A stretch of DNA of 64,000 bases from Flavobacterium sp. SLB02 (GCF_009664855.1 NZ_CP045928.1:3823186-3887185); one strand, 5' to 3'; positions 1 through 8,690 are shown, counted from the stretch's first letter. Made by a program: numbers and translations. The notes: generated by a model not told the origin, from the sequence alone.

Positions 1-113
1 ACTTAAAAGGTCCTAAAAGACTAAATACCTACAAAGGAACAGGACACGAGAACTACTTGATAAAAAATAAAACAGAATGGATTAAAAACATTTCTGCTTT
101 TTTAACAAAATGA
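1..113 (+). CDS. 3' end of a truncated gene, probably an alpha/beta hydrolase
   Basis: An open frame (codons in phase with position 3) runs from the window edge to a TGA at 111-113. It ends in about 36 residues that include G-T-G-H-E-N-Y followed by an amphipathic helix with a W and a terminal A-F-L-T-K. A G-x-G-H-E segment followed by a final helix is typical of the catalytic-His end of alpha/beta hydrolases, but so little is visible that the family is a guess. The start lies outside the window. Confidence 0.45.
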   Translation, partial: LKGPKRLNTYKGTGHENYLIKNKTEWIKNISAFLTK

Positions 114-196
114 AAATCCAGTAAACAATTCAAAAAATTGTGTAAGTCTTTTTCGGGATGATTAAAATAACTTTACAGTACTAAAAAAACCAGTTT

Positions 197-1078
197 ATGA
201 AAAAGTTATATTACACATCCAATATCCTGCTTGTATTAATCTTAGTCTTATTAGGTTCATGTAAAAAAAATGAATCAACTGATACTAAAGAAAAAGCAAA
301 ACCAAAAAAATCAATTGAGCATACTAAACCCAAAACTATTTCTTATCAATTTGAAAAAACAAAAGAATGGCTTAAAACAAACGGATCTGACAGCACCAAA
401 CTTCGTATAGCTTATGCTATAAACAGAACGGATAAAGCTAATTTTGCAAAATTAGATTCAGTGGTACTTCCTGCAGATTTTACTGGAGATATTGTGTATT
501 ATCTTCCGTTTCCTTTTCATGTAAAAGCACTTGAAGAAGTTTCAAAAGTAATTATCTTCTCTTATCCTACTCAAACATTTGCCGCTTATGAAAATGGTGA
601 ATTAGTACATACAGGTCCTACCAATATGGGTAGAAAGAAAGATCAAACTCCAACGGGATTATTTTTCACCAACTGGAAAGCCGAAAAAACAACGAGTACT
701 TTTAACGACGAATGGGACTTAAAATGGAATTTTAATATCGAAAATAAATTAGGTGTTGGTTTTCACGAATATGCATTGCCAGGTTATCCTGCCTCTCATT
801 CTTGTTTAAGATTACAAGAAAATGATGCCAAATTTCTATACAAATTTGCCGATGAATGGATTTTACAGGATAAAGAAAATGTAAAAGTAAAAGGAACCCC
901 GGTAATCGTTTTTGGAAGTTACAATTTTGATGGGCCAAAACCCTGGTTCGAATTAGTGAAAGATCCAAAAGCATTGGATATCTCTGAAGCTGAAGTGGAA
1001 AATCAAACGAAACCTTTTATACAAAAGATTTTAGAAAATCAAAAAGTTAGAGAAGCCGAACCAACCGCTACTCCGTAA
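197..1078 (+). CDS. L,D-transpeptidase (YkuD domain) lipoprotein
   Basis: A 293-residue protein with a lipoprotein signal peptide: a hydrophobic stretch ends in the lipobox L-L-G-S-C22. A Lys/Glu-rich linker follows (about 23-50). The second half is a YkuD-type catalytic domain: F-S-Y-P-T-Q-T-F-A-A-Y starts the fold, G-x-x-N-M-G and T-P-T-G-L-F precede the active site, and H190 with H201-S-C203-L-R205 matches the H...S-x-C-x-R catalytic signature. Such enzymes join or modify peptidoglycan stem peptides through the Cys. The lipobox predicts anchoring in a membrane with the domain in the periplasm. The gene stands alone. Specificity (3-3 crosslinks, lipoprotein attachment or another acceptor) cannot be told from sequence. 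Confidence 0.85.
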   Translation: MKKLYYTSNILLVLILVLLGSCKKNESTDTKEKAKPKKSIEHTKPKTISYQFEKTKEWLKTNGSDSTKLRIAYAINRTDKANFAKLDSVVLPADFTGDIVYYLPFPFHVKALEEVSKVIIFSYPTQTFAAYENGELVHTGPTNMGRKKDQTPTGLFFTNWKAEKTTSTFNDEWDLKWNFNIENKLGVGFHEYALPGYPASHSCLRLQENDAKFLYKFADEWILQDKENVKVKGTPVIVFGSYNFDGPKPWFELVKDPKALDISEAEVENQTKPFIQKILENQKVREAEPTATP

Positions 1079-1387
1079 AAATATTGTTATCCAAGGAAAA
1101 GCTGCTATTATAATTTTGACGAATTGTAGTAGTAGTTTTTTTTTTTTGCTTTATGTTTTTTATGCCACGAAGGCGCTAAGACACAAAGTTTTTTTTTAGA
1201 ATTTATCATCAATAAAATTCGGCTAAAGCCTATTTCTCTATCCCACCCTTTCATCCTCCAGCTAAAGCTGGGGACTATTCAATTAAAACCTCAAAATAGA
1301 CGCACAGCAGTGCGTTTCTACCTAAACTTTGCTCCTTTGTCCCTTTGAACCTATGGATCTATGGACCCTTGAACCTTTTCATCAATA

Positions 1388-1409
1388 AATAAGCGAACGT
1401 TCATTTATT
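1388..1409. promoter_or_regulatory. Candidate TetR operator (imperfect palindrome)
   Basis: An 11-bp-arm inverted repeat is centred between 1398 and 1399. Its core GAACGTTC is perfect, and 9 of 11 base pairs match overall. It lies just upstream of the -7 element of the TetR gene, where a bound repressor would cover the -33 region. Autoregulation is an inference from position and family habit. Confidence 0.55.
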
Positions 1410-1414
1410 ATTTA

Positions 1415-1422
1415 TATATTTG
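1415..1422 (+). promoter_or_regulatory. -7 promoter element of the TetR gene
   Basis: TATATTTG matches the Bacteroidota -7 consensus TAnnTTTG and ends 20 nt before the ATG. No clear TTG-type -33 element is visible. Confidence 0.6.
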
Positions 1423-1442
1423 TACCATAATCACTTAAAATC

Positions 1443-2033
1443 ATGAGAACAAGAGATATAAATAAAGAAGAAATCGTAAAACAAAAAGCTATTGAAATGC
1501 TGGTTTCACAAGGCGTAGAAGGTTTTGGGATGAACCGACTGGCGAAAGAATGCGGAGTTTCTGTGGCAACACTTTATATTTATTATTCGGATAAAGAAGA
1601 TCTTATCAGGAAAATTGGAATCGAAATTGGTAAAAATTTCTTTGAAGAAATGTTAGTCGGATTTTCGCCTGAAATGTCTTTTATAGATGGTTTACGCAAG
1701 CAATGGGATAACCGTTCTAAGTTTGCGATCAACTTTTCTTTGCAAACTACTTGTTTAGAACTTCTAAAACATTCGACTTATGGCGATGCTATTTTAGCAG
1801 AAATTACAACAGACTTCAAGGAACAAATGACAAAATTCATCACAAAAGCTATTGAAAAGAAAGAACTTCTACCCATTACTTTCGAGGTTTTTTGGAGCAT
1901 TGCTTATGGATCGCTTTATTCTCTCTTAGAACTTCACAGAGAAGGTAAATCAATGTCGGGAAAGCCTTTTGTTTTTACTCAGAAAATTAGAGATGAGGCT
2001 TTTAATGTAGTTATTAAAGCTTTGACTCCTTAG
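1443..2033 (+). CDS. TetR/AcrR family transcriptional regulator
   Basis: A 196-residue repressor-type protein. The N-terminal 60 residues carry the TetR helix-turn-helix: G-M-N-R-L-A-K-E-C-G-V-S-V-A-T-L-Y-I-Y-Y followed by S-D-K-E-D-L-I, the standard recognition helix and start of helix 4. The remaining roughly 130 residues are helical ligand-binding and dimerisation sequence, variable in this family. The gene is followed 121 nt later on the same strand by a Tet(X)-like monooxygenase. A palindrome overlaps its own promoter region (1388-1409). The likely role is control of itself and the oxygenase in response to a small aromatic compound. That pairing is inferred from adjacency; the ligand is unknown. 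Confidence 0.85.
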   Translation: MRTRDINKEEIVKQKAIEMLVSQGVEGFGMNRLAKECGVSVATLYIYYSDKEDLIRKIGIEIGKNFFEEMLVGFSPEMSFIDGLRKQWDNRSKFAINFSLQTTCLELLKHSTYGDAILAEITTDFKEQMTKFITKAIEKKELLPITFEVFWSIAYGSLYSLLELHREGKSMSGKPFVFTQKIRDEAFNVVIKALTP

Positions 2034-2039
2034 ATAAAA

Positions 2040-2108
2040 ATCAATATCAATATCAATGGCAACATCAATGGCAATGGTAAATTCAATGGCAAATGCAATG
2101 GCTAACTC
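2040..2108. repeat. Imperfect short tandem repeat
   Basis: The spacer between the TetR and monooxygenase genes is mostly iterated units of the type tcaatatcaa then tcaatggcaa, giving about eight degenerate copies of a 6-12 nt unit. It has no coding sense and is not seen elsewhere in the window. Confidence 0.6.
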
Positions 2109-2154
2109 AAACTGAAAATTTAATCAATACAATATCAATTAAATAAAAAATCAA

Positions 2155-3300
2155 ATGAATACTTCACTTATAAAAAATAAAAAAATCGCCATTATTGGCG
2201 GTGGACCTGTTGGATTAACAACAGCAAGAATTTTACAAATTAACGGGGCTGATGTAACGCTTTACGAAAGAGATGTAAATGCTCAGGCCAGAACTTCGGG
2301 AGGAACATTAGACATCCACTCTGATTCAGGACAAAAAGCGATTCAAAAAGCTGATTTAATGGATGAATTTTATCGCTACGCCAGACCAACCGGAGAGAAA
2401 ATGGCTGATATGCACGGCAATATTACTTCGGAGGAAATGCCTACTGAAGAGAATGCTTATTCTAGACCTGAAATTGACAGGAATGATTTGAGAAAAATCA
2501 TGCTGGAAAACTTAAAGGAAAATACTGTAGTTTGGGATAGCCAGTTGACTGAAATTCAGAAAATCGACGAACAATATCATTTAGAATTTAAAAACGGTAC
2601 TAAAACAATTGCTGATTTTGTTATTGTGGCGAATGGCGGAAGATCGAATGCCAGAAAATTTGTTACCGATAAAGAACCTCAGCTTTCCGGTACTTATATT
2701 ATTCAAGGAGAAATTGAACATCCGGATCGTGATTATCCTGAATTTAAACCTAAATACGGTGACGGAAATGTAATGGCAATGGGGGAACAAAAAATGTTTT
2801 ATACGCACACCTTACGCGATGGTTCTGTACATTTTGGAGTTTCTTTTAAAACAAATGAAGAATGGGTTTTAAACAACGGAATTGACTTTGAAGACAATGC
2901 TTCTGTAATTGCTTTTCTGAATAAAAAATTTGAGAACTGGAACGAAGATTATAAAAAATTCTTTGCCGCTGCTACAGATTTTTCAGGATTGCCATTACGT
3001 TTGTTCTCTTTAGAAGAATCCTGGAAAAAACATTCCAACATTACACTTATAGGCGATGCGGCACACTTAATGCCACCATTTGCTGGCGAAGGTGTAAATA
3101 TGGGCTTAATGGATGCTTATCAACTAACTGAAAATTTGACGAACGGAGAATTCTCAACTACCCAGGATGCAATTGACGATTATGAACAAAAAATGTTTGG
3201 TTATGCTCTTGAAGCGCAACGCACCACTTATCAAATGGAGGTATTACTGCATTCTGATGTTACAACTGAGAAGATACTCAATAGCCGCGGTGGTGTTTAA
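2155..3300 (+). CDS. Tet(X)-like FAD-dependent monooxygenase
   Basis: A 381-residue class A flavoprotein monooxygenase. It has the N-terminal dinucleotide motif G-G-G-P-V-G-L (15-21), the E38-R39 ribose-binding end of strand 2, the E-I-D-R-N-D-L-R segment (106-113), and the FAD motif G-D-A-A-H-L-M-P-P-F-A-G-E-G-V-N (300-315). From memory of tetracycline destructase Tet(X), the collinear similarity is extensive, including G-G-T-L-D-I-H and V-H226-F-G-V-S-F-K-T. Two substrate-contact residues of Tet(X) appear conserved here (Q184, H226), but the position I align with its Arg213 is Asn205. It may therefore hydroxylate a tetracycline-like or other polycyclic substrate, or have lost tetracycline activity. 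The TetR gene upstream probably regulates it. The assignment to the Tet(X)-like clade is strong; the substrate is uncertain. Confidence 0.85.
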   Translation: MNTSLIKNKKIAIIGGGPVGLTTARILQINGADVTLYERDVNAQARTSGGTLDIHSDSGQKAIQKADLMDEFYRYARPTGEKMADMHGNITSEEMPTEENAYSRPEIDRNDLRKIMLENLKENTVVWDSQLTEIQKIDEQYHLEFKNGTKTIADFVIVANGGRSNARKFVTDKEPQLSGTYIIQGEIEHPDRDYPEFKPKYGDGNVMAMGEQKMFYTHTLRDGSVHFGVSFKTNEEWVLNNGIDFEDNASVIAFLNKKFENWNEDYKKFFAAATDFSGLPLRLFSLEESWKKHSNITLIGDAAHLMPPFAGEGVNMGLMDAYQLTENLTNGEFSTTQDAIDDYEQKMFGYALEAQRTTYQMEVLLHSDVTTEKILNSRGGV

Positions 3301-3486
3301 TGTTTTTTTCTTTTACCATAAAGTATATAAGTTCATTTAATCTGAATCGAATATTGCTCAAAAGTTAGTCGAATGTCGCCAATCTTTAGTGATTTCCGAT
3401 TGTGATCCTTCGTTCCTCAGGATGACAAGATTGCGATTACTATTTTAAATATCAACCAAATAACAAATATATTGTAAAAACTGATT

Positions 3487-3580
3487 CTAGCCCCGATAGA
3501 AGTGGAAATCCTTTTGTGGCGGTCCCGATAGCTATCGGGAGACACAAAAGATTGTAGCGAATAGCGGGATTAGCTTCCGA
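3487..3580. repeat. Dispersed hairpin-type intergenic element, copy 1
   Basis: The block contains 'aatccttttgtg', a central palindrome around tcccgatagctatcggga (about 3523-3540), then 'cacaaaagattgtagcg'. Read on the minus strand it parallels a diverged copy at about 62690-62770: both share 'atcttttgt', a variable centre, then 'acaaaaggat' and 'ctatc'. The element therefore looks like a repeat family with a conserved frame and a variable centre. Confidence 0.55.
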
Positions 3581-3600
3581 AAAAAAATGAGTAAAACAAA

Positions 3601-3635
3601 CAAAAGGCATAAGAAACTAAATCTTATGCCTTTTG
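3601..3635. terminator. Bidirectional rho-independent terminator
   Basis: Perfect 13-bp arms CAAAAGGCATAAG (3601-3613) and CTTATGCCTTTTG (3623-3635) enclose a 9-nt loop, with U-rich sequence on the minus-strand exit. It follows the minus-strand gene ending at 3656 and could also close the plus-strand monooxygenase unit. Confidence 0.75.
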
Positions 3636-3655
3636 TTTTATTATTTATATCATTT

Positions 3656-4048
3656 TCAACTAATCAGTATTTCAACTTCATCTAATTGAATTTGCTTCCG
3701 TTTTACTCCGTATAGTTTTTTTAATAAATTGAAAATACTAAATGGATTAGGACCAATCATGGAATAAAACACAGTCAGATCTTCATAATTATGAACTGAA
3801 ATTTTATATTTTGATTTATCAGTGACCTGAAAACTAAAAAATTTCACTGCTCTTTTTCCATTTTTATAATCCCTTACTTTTAAGTTTTTTTCTCTTAAAA
3901 GTATTGCTTCATTAGTTTTTAAATCCAGAATTTCGATAAAAAAGTCATCATTTACCTGAACATCAAAACCACCCAAAACAAAAATATCATAAAAACCATA
4001 ATACAAATCAACTTCAAGAGTGTCTTTCAACTTGAACTGTAAATTCAT
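3656..4048 (-). CDS. Hypothetical 130-residue protein in the guaB unit
   Basis: I do not recognise this protein. It has 130 residues, no signal peptide and no membrane segment. It looks like a small beta-rich fold (alternating hydrophobic stretches such as L-E-V-D-L-Y-Y-G-F-Y-D-I-F-V-L-G-G-F) with a basic K-K-L-Y-G-V-K-R-K segment near the C terminus. Its start codon lies 6 nt after the guaB stop on the same strand, so it is almost certainly cotranscribed with guaB, and a strong terminator follows its stop. Base composition matches the neighbours. There is no basis for a function. Confidence 0.7.
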   Translation of the reverse strand: MNLQFKLKDTLEVDLYYGFYDIFVLGGFDVQVNDDFFIEILDLKTNEAILLREKNLKVRDYKNGKRAVKFFSFQVTDKSKYKISVHNYEDLTVFYSMIGPNPFSIFNLLKKLYGVKRKQIQLDEVEILIS

Positions 4049-4054
4049 ATTGGA

Positions 4055-5527
4055 TTATCTTGAATAATTTGGAGCTTCTTTTGTAATCGTTACGTTGTGT
4101 GGATGACTTTCTGTGATTCCGCTTGATGTGATTCTAACAAAACGTCCTGTTTCCTGCAAAGTAGGAATGTCTTTTGAACCGCAGTATCCCATTCCGGCAC
4201 GAAGACCTCCAACGAATTGAAGCATACTTTCGTTTAATTCTCCTTTGTAAGGAACACGACCAACGATTCCTTCCGGAACTAATTTTTTAACATCGTCTTC
4301 AACATCCTGAAAGTAACGGTCTTTAGAACCTGTTTGCATTGCCTCAACAGAACCCATTCCGCGGTAAGATTTGAATTTTCTTCCTTCGAAGATAATAGTT
4401 TCACCTGGAGATTCTTTTGTTCCTGCTAATAAAGATCCTAACATTACACAGTCAGCACCGGCAGCAATTGCTTTAGGAATATCTCCTGTATAACGAATTC
4501 CTCCATCTGCAATAACCGGAACTCCGGTTCCTTTAATAGCCGCAGCTACTTCAAGAACTGCTGAGAATTGAGGAAAACCAACACCAGCAACGATACGGGT
4601 TGTACAGATAGAACCAGGTCCGATTCCTACTTTTACTCCGTCTGCTCCGTTTGCTACTAAATATTTAGCCGCTTCAGGAGTTGCAATGTTCCCTACAATT
4701 ACATCAATATTTGGGAATTTTGATTTTATTTCTTTCAATGTATTTACTACACCTTCAGTATGTCCGTGAGCGGTATCGATAATGATCGCATCTACTCCGG
4801 CAGCAACTAATGCTTCTGCTCTTTGAACTGCGTCACCGGTAACACCAATGGCTGCAGCTACTCTTAAACGACCAAAAACATCTTTGTTAGCGATTGGTTT
4901 TTGAGTCAGTTTTGTAATATCTCTAAAAGTAATTAAACCAACCAATTCATAGTTAGCATTTACTACTGGTAATTTTTCGATTTTATGTCCTTGTAAAACT
5001 ACTTCGGCTTGTTCTAGTGAAGTTCCTTCGGCAACAGTAACTAAATTGGTACTTGTCATTACCTCAGCGATTGGTCTTGCTCCGTTTTTTTCGAAACGTA
5101 AATCACGGTTAGTAACGATTCCTTTTAGAATTTTGTTTTCGTCAACAATTGGGATTCCGCCAATTCCGAATTCTTTCATCGCATTTTTTGCATCTGCAAT
5201 GGTAGAATTTGTTGGTAAAGTTACCGGATCGATAATCATTCCTGATTCAGCACGTTTTACTCTTCTAACTTTCGCAGCTTGTTGCTCGATTGTCATGTTT
5301 TTATGCAAAACACCTATTCCGCCTTCTTGTGCCATAGCGATTGCCATAGAACTTTCGGTAACTGTATCCATAGCAGCTGATACTATTGGAACGTTTAGTG
5401 TTATATTTCGTGAAAATTTTGATTTGATACTCACTTCGCGAGGAAGCACATTCGAGTAGTTAGGTACTAATAATACATCGTCGTAAGTTAAACCTTCGCC
5501 GATAATCTTGGAGTTGTGTGCTATCAT
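4055..5527 (-). CDS. guaB: Inosine-5'-monophosphate dehydrogenase
   Basis: A 490-residue enzyme converting IMP to XMP with NAD+, the committed step of guanine nucleotide synthesis. Seen in order: a TIM-barrel start ([10 protein letters not shown]), two CBS domains at about 97-205 that in this family bind regulatory purine nucleotides, and the catalytic loop G-P-G-S-I-C308-T-T-R with the nucleophilic Cys. Further on are [10 protein letters not shown] (IMP phosphate binding) and the flap R-Y-F-Q. The length is normal. A TATATTTG -7 box on the minus strand sits at 5554-5561. The next gene starts 6 nt after the stop. Confidence 0.97.
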   Translation of the reverse strand: MIAHNSKIIGEGLTYDDVLLVPNYSNVLPREVSIKSKFSRNITLNVPIVSAAMDTVTESSMAIAMAQEGGIGVLHKNMTIEQQAAKVRRVKRAESGMIIDPVTLPTNSTIADAKNAMKEFGIGGIPIVDENKILKGIVTNRDLRFEKNGARPIAEVMTSTNLVTVAEGTSLEQAEVVLQGHKIEKLPVVNANYELVGLITFRDITKLTQKPIANKDVFGRLRVAAAIGVTGDAVQRAEALVAAGVDAIIIDTAHGHTEGVVNTLKEIKSKFPNIDVIVGNIATPEAAKYLVANGADGVKVGIGPGSICTTRIVAGVGFPQFSAVLEVAAAIKGTGVPVIADGGIRYTGDIPKAIAAGADCVMLGSLLAGTKESPGETIIFEGRKFKSYRGMGSVEAMQTGSKDRYFQDVEDDVKKLVPEGIVGRVPYKGELNESMLQFVGGLRAGMGYCGSKDIPTLQETGRFVRITSSGITESHPHNVTITKEAPNYSR

Positions 5528-5553
5528 GTTGCAATTTCTAGTTGAATTGCGTG

Positions 5554-5561
5554 CAAATATA
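5554..5561 (-). promoter_or_regulatory. -7 promoter element of guaB
   Basis: On the minus strand this reads TATATTTG, a full match to TAnnTTTG, 26 nt before the guaB ATG. Confidence 0.55.
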
Positions 5562-5633
5562 GTGAATAAATTGGAAACTTGATTACTAACTTATTCATAA
5601 ATTTAGCTTTACACGAAAGATCTTACAAATAAC

Positions 5634-5783
5634 TTGACGTTAAATTCCAATAATTTTTAAATTTTAAATTCCAATTGCGGGTTTAAAATCCAATAAAAAA
5701 ATTCTAAATGCCAATTTTCGATTAAATTCCAAACGCCAATACAACTCTTACGGCTCACTTGGAATTTGGAATTTTAAAGTATT
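5634..5783. repeat. Spacer built from 'aattccaa/ttggaatt' units
   Basis: The guaB-upstream spacer contains many copies of AAATTCCAA and AATGCCAA followed by inverse copies (TTGGAATTTGGAATTTTAA at about 5759-5777). The same vocabulary recurs at 14840-14855, 15177-15220, 15588-15606, 41330-41380, 59305-59325 and 62628-62640. Confidence 0.55.
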
Positions 5784-5793
5784 GGAATTTGTT

Positions 5794-7194
5794 CTATTCT
5801 TCCGAATCATGGAAAACAAAATTGAAACCAAACTGAAATGCAATACTATTGGCCTTCGAGACATCTTTAAATTCCAGAACATTGTCGACGAGAAGATACA
5901 TATTGAGTTTCCCTAGTGTTCCCGAAATTCCTAAACCGATGTTTTTGTTCGAATAAGGATCGAAGGTGTAAGTGGCTTTGACATCTAGCTTCTCGAAAAT
6001 ATTGCGTTTATAAAAAGCGGTTAGTGCTACAAAAGGTTCGACTGGCATTGACATGATAAACAATTGTCCACCGACTGCATTGGCATAACTTGTGGTTACT
6101 TTTCCTTTGCAATTACAATCGGCATTAGAACGTGATTCACCAAATGAATACTGAATCGAAGAATAAAATTTGGTTGGCCGCCAGGTGGTATACTTACTAT
6201 AAAGCGTATCTCGTGGTATGGCTTTATCGAATTCATCAAAAATATCTTCCGGTTCGTTTGTAGGATCAAAACTAGGATTTGCACCTTTATAATTATAAGT
6301 TCCTTTGTAGGTTAATGTTTCGATATCTTTAGTGTGATTTATAAAACCAAGATCAACAATGCTCGCCGTAAACTGAAGATTATCTTTGAAATAATAGGTA
6401 AGTCCAGCATCGATACCAAATCCTAAACTACCGTTAAAAAAGGTGTTATGAGCAATATCTTTAGGAATACTTCCTTCGTATTCATCTTTGGTAAAAGTAG
6501 TAATACCTGAGGTTTTCAATTCTAAATTCGAGGCTATTATCTGCTCGTACATATTGGGCGTTCCCACACTTTGACCTGTATAAATAAATCCTGAATTTTT
6601 GGTAGAAGTTGCATTTGCACCACTTGAATACAATTTTGCACGACCTCCTAAAACTAGTTTCTCACTTAGCTTTTTATGAAATCCTACGTGAAATACAGAA
6701 AGTACTTCAGCCCTTACATTTAAATCAGCCAGATTGAATGCTCTGCCAATATGATCGCGATTTCCGTCTAAGGCTAATATGGCGAGATCTTTAGGAACAT
6801 ACATTAAGAAATCGAATTCCTGATAGGCGCCAAACGAAATATAAGACTGGCTGTCTCTTCCTCCTACTCTAAATCCTCCGGAAAATAATTCGAGTTGCTG
6901 ATTGACCTGTGTTTTATCTTTACTCGAAGAATTATTGATCACATTTCGCACTTTATCATTAAAATCGACTCCGTTGTTAGCGAATAAATCATAGGCAGAG
7001 AAACTGCTGGAACCTAAATTGGCTGATACTCCGGACAAAACGGGAATGCCAAAATAGAATTTATACGAAACATCGGCTCCTGGATTTACGAGCGATGATT
7101 GCGGAATAGAAGTAAAATTATACAACACTTCTTTGTTTTGGGCAAAACCGGAAAGTTGTAAAGCGACGATTAAAATCAGGTATAATTTTCTCAT
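5794..7194 (-). CDS. DUF5723-like outer-membrane beta-barrel protein
   Basis: A 466-residue exported protein with a signal peptide ending near S-G-F-A-Q. Its mature sequence is a series of alternating amphipathic strands with aromatic girdle residues, and it ends in a F-Q-F-G-F-N-F-V-F-H-D strand, as expected for an outer-membrane barrel. The sequence after the signal (E-V-L-Y-N-F-x-x-I-P-Q-S-x-L-x-N-P-G) resembles the Bacteroidota family DUF5723, of unknown function. A cluster C-N-C-K-G-K in an extracellular or periplasmic loop is unusual. Its start overlaps the stop of the upstream lipoprotein gene by 4 nt, so the two are translationally coupled and may work together at the outer membrane. 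Confidence 0.75.
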   Translation of the reverse strand: MRKLYLILIVALQLSGFAQNKEVLYNFTSIPQSSLVNPGADVSYKFYFGIPVLSGVSANLGSSSFSAYDLFANNGVDFNDKVRNVINNSSSKDKTQVNQQLELFSGGFRVGGRDSQSYISFGAYQEFDFLMYVPKDLAILALDGNRDHIGRAFNLADLNVRAEVLSVFHVGFHKKLSEKLVLGGRAKLYSSGANATSTKNSGFIYTGQSVGTPNMYEQIIASNLELKTSGITTFTKDEYEGSIPKDIAHNTFFNGSLGFGIDAGLTYYFKDNLQFTASIVDLGFINHTKDIETLTYKGTYNYKGANPSFDPTNEPEDIFDEFDKAIPRDTLYSKYTTWRPTKFYSSIQYSFGESRSNADCNCKGKVTTSYANAVGGQLFIMSMPVEPFVALTAFYKRNIFEKLDVKATYTFDPYSNKNIGLGISGTLGKLNMYLLVDNVLEFKDVSKANSIAFQFGFNFVFHDSEE

Positions 7195-7742
7195 TCTATT
7201 ACCATATAAACGGTTGCGCCTGATTTGAATTTTAAATTACCTGTACTATTTTGATCTAATGGAGGTCCGGGCGCCATTGTTACAAGGAAACCTAACTTAG
7301 TAGTTCTTTTTAGGAGATCTAACCTTTGGCCTTCAAATACTTCTGTTGGGAATTTAATAATATTTGAGGTTCCTGAATATGCCGGAACATTATACGAATC
7401 TGTTTCAAGTACCTCATTATTAGCATCGAGAAGCAAAAGATCAATTCTAAAGGCTCTAATTATGGTGTTTTCAATTTCGAAGTCAAGTTCTGTTTTGACC
7501 AAATTATCCCTGAAGAATTTTTCTTTAAAAGCATCAAATTCAGTTACATCAGGATAGAGCGCTAAACTTCCGTCATTTACAAGTTGAGTTGCGGGAACAT
7601 TGAAATAAGCCAGATTGGCCACAAAAACAGGTTCTAATTTCAGGTCTTTGGTCTGATCAAAATCGAGGTCGCTTGAACATGAAAGAAACAAGCCTGATAA
7701 AAATAATATCGTAGAGATTCTCTTTACAAAAGTTGCTTTCAT
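7191..7742 (-). CDS. Hypothetical lipoprotein coupled to DUF5723
   Basis: A 183-residue protein with a clear lipoprotein signal (lipobox F-L-S-C22-S-S-D). The mature part is about 160 residues and beta-rich, with no catalytic motif that I can see. It shares the ATGA overlap with the following beta-barrel gene (7191-7194). This suggests one complex or one surface function, with the lipoprotein as the periplasmic or surface-exposed partner. The family is not recognised. Confidence 0.75.
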   Translation of the reverse strand: MKATFVKRISTILFLSGLFLSCSSDLDFDQTKDLKLEPVFVANLAYFNVPATQLVNDGSLALYPDVTEFDAFKEKFFRDNLVKTELDFEIENTIIRAFRIDLLLLDANNEVLETDSYNVPAYSGTSNIIKFPTEVFEGQRLDLLKRTTKLGFLVTMAPGPPLDQNSTGNLKFKSGATVYMVIE

Positions 7743-7823
7743 GGGTAGGTTATATATCTAAATAACACACAACGTTATTCTGTTATTACTTATTATCTGC
7801 TATAAGTAAATATAGTAAATTTC

Positions 7824-8690
7824 CTAATGGAATTTACCAAATAATTTCGAAGCTTCATTATAAGCACTTTCAAAACTTAAAGAGTTTAAACCGGTAGCTT
7901 TTTTGTTGGATGTAAAATAAGAAATCAGTTTTTCTGTAGGCATATTTCCCGTTAGTTTATCTGTTGCCATCGGGCATCCGCCAAATCCCTGAATTGCACC
8001 ATCAAAACGGGTACAGCCTGCTTTTGATGCGGCATCGATTTTTTCGAACCAAGTAGTAGGCGTGGTATGTAAATGTGCCCCAAACTCTATTTGAGGATAC
8101 TTAGGAATCAGATTTGAAAAAAGATAAGTGATCACTTCCGGCGTAGAGCTGCCAACGGTATCTGAAAGTGATAAAATTTTCACACCCATTCCGGCTAGCT
8201 TTTCTGTCCATTCGCCCACGATTTCAACATTCCAGGGATCTCCGTACGGATTCCCGAAGCCCATTGAAAGATAGGTTACGACTTCTTTGTTTTTCTTGTC
8301 TGCAATTTCAAGAATTTCTTCTAGCGTTACTAAAGATTCAGCAATGGTTTTATGCGTATTTCTCATCTGAAAATTCTCGGATATCGAAAAAGGAAATCCC
8401 AAATATTGAATAGGTTCATGTTCTGCCGCTGCTGCTGCGCCTTGCGTATTGGCAATTATAGCCAGCAATTTGCTAGTAGTCTGCGACAAATCAAGTTGTG
8501 CCAGAACCTCAGCCGTATCCTGCATTTGTGGGATGGCCTTTGGCGATACAAAACTCCCAAAATCAATCGTATCAAATCCTACTCTAAGCAAAGCTTGTAT
8601 ATAAGAAACCTTGTTTTTAGTGGGTATAAAAGTTTTGATACCTTGCATAGCATCACGTGGACATTCGATAATCTTGATTTCTTTATTCAA
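7824..8690 (-). CDS. Hydroxymethylglutaryl-CoA lyase
   Basis: A 288-residue TIM-barrel lyase that cleaves HMG-CoA to acetyl-CoA and acetoacetate, the last step of leucine degradation. Diagnostic features are P-R12-D13 near the N terminus (metal and catalytic residues), F-V-S-P with substrate loop residues, H206-L-H208 (divalent metal), and G-F-G-G-C239-P-M-A with the catalytic Cys in the HMGL signature. The length is typical of bacterial enzymes. It is a single gene with its own upstream spacer. The leucine/valine-type dehydrogenase at 16803 could feed the same catabolism, but the two are not linked. Confidence 0.93.
   Translation of the reverse strand: MNKEIKIIECPRDAMQGIKTFIPTKNKVSYIQALLRVGFDTIDFGSFVSPKAIPQMQDTAEVLAQLDLSQTTSKLLAIIANTQGAAAAAEHEPIQYLGFPFSISENFQMRNTHKTIAESLVTLEEILEIADKKNKEVVTYLSMGFGNPYGDPWNVEIVGEWTEKLAGMGVKILSLSDTVGSSTPEVITYLFSNLIPKYPQIEFGAHLHTTPTTWFEKIDAASKAGCTRFDGAIQGFGGCPMATDKLTGNMPTEKLISYFTSNKKATGLNSLSFESAYNEASKLFGKFH

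Larger units (their letters stand above)
1079..1442. other. Intergenic region with short palindromes
   Basis: No convincing ORF is present. After the transpeptidase stop there is a T13 run (about 1136-1148). Next come fragments seen in other spacers here ('cacgaaggcgctaagacacaaag'-like text), a small perfect hairpin ACGCAC-agca-GTGCGT at 1300-1315, and the operator and promoter of the next gene at 1388-1422. Confidence 0.6.
3301..3655. other. Intergenic region with dispersed repeat elements
   Basis: No gene is seen. The region holds a 'cgttcctcaggatgacaag' fragment (about 3411-3431), a repeat element with a perfect TCCCGATAGC/GCTATCGGGA-type palindrome (see 3487-3580), and a bidirectional terminator at 3601-3635. 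Confidence 0.6.

Noticed and set aside
5046..5459. 137-residue ORF on the plus strand opposite guaB
   Set aside because: It lies wholly within guaB, which is certain from its active-site and CBS motifs; the reverse frame has no recognisable features and is a shadow.
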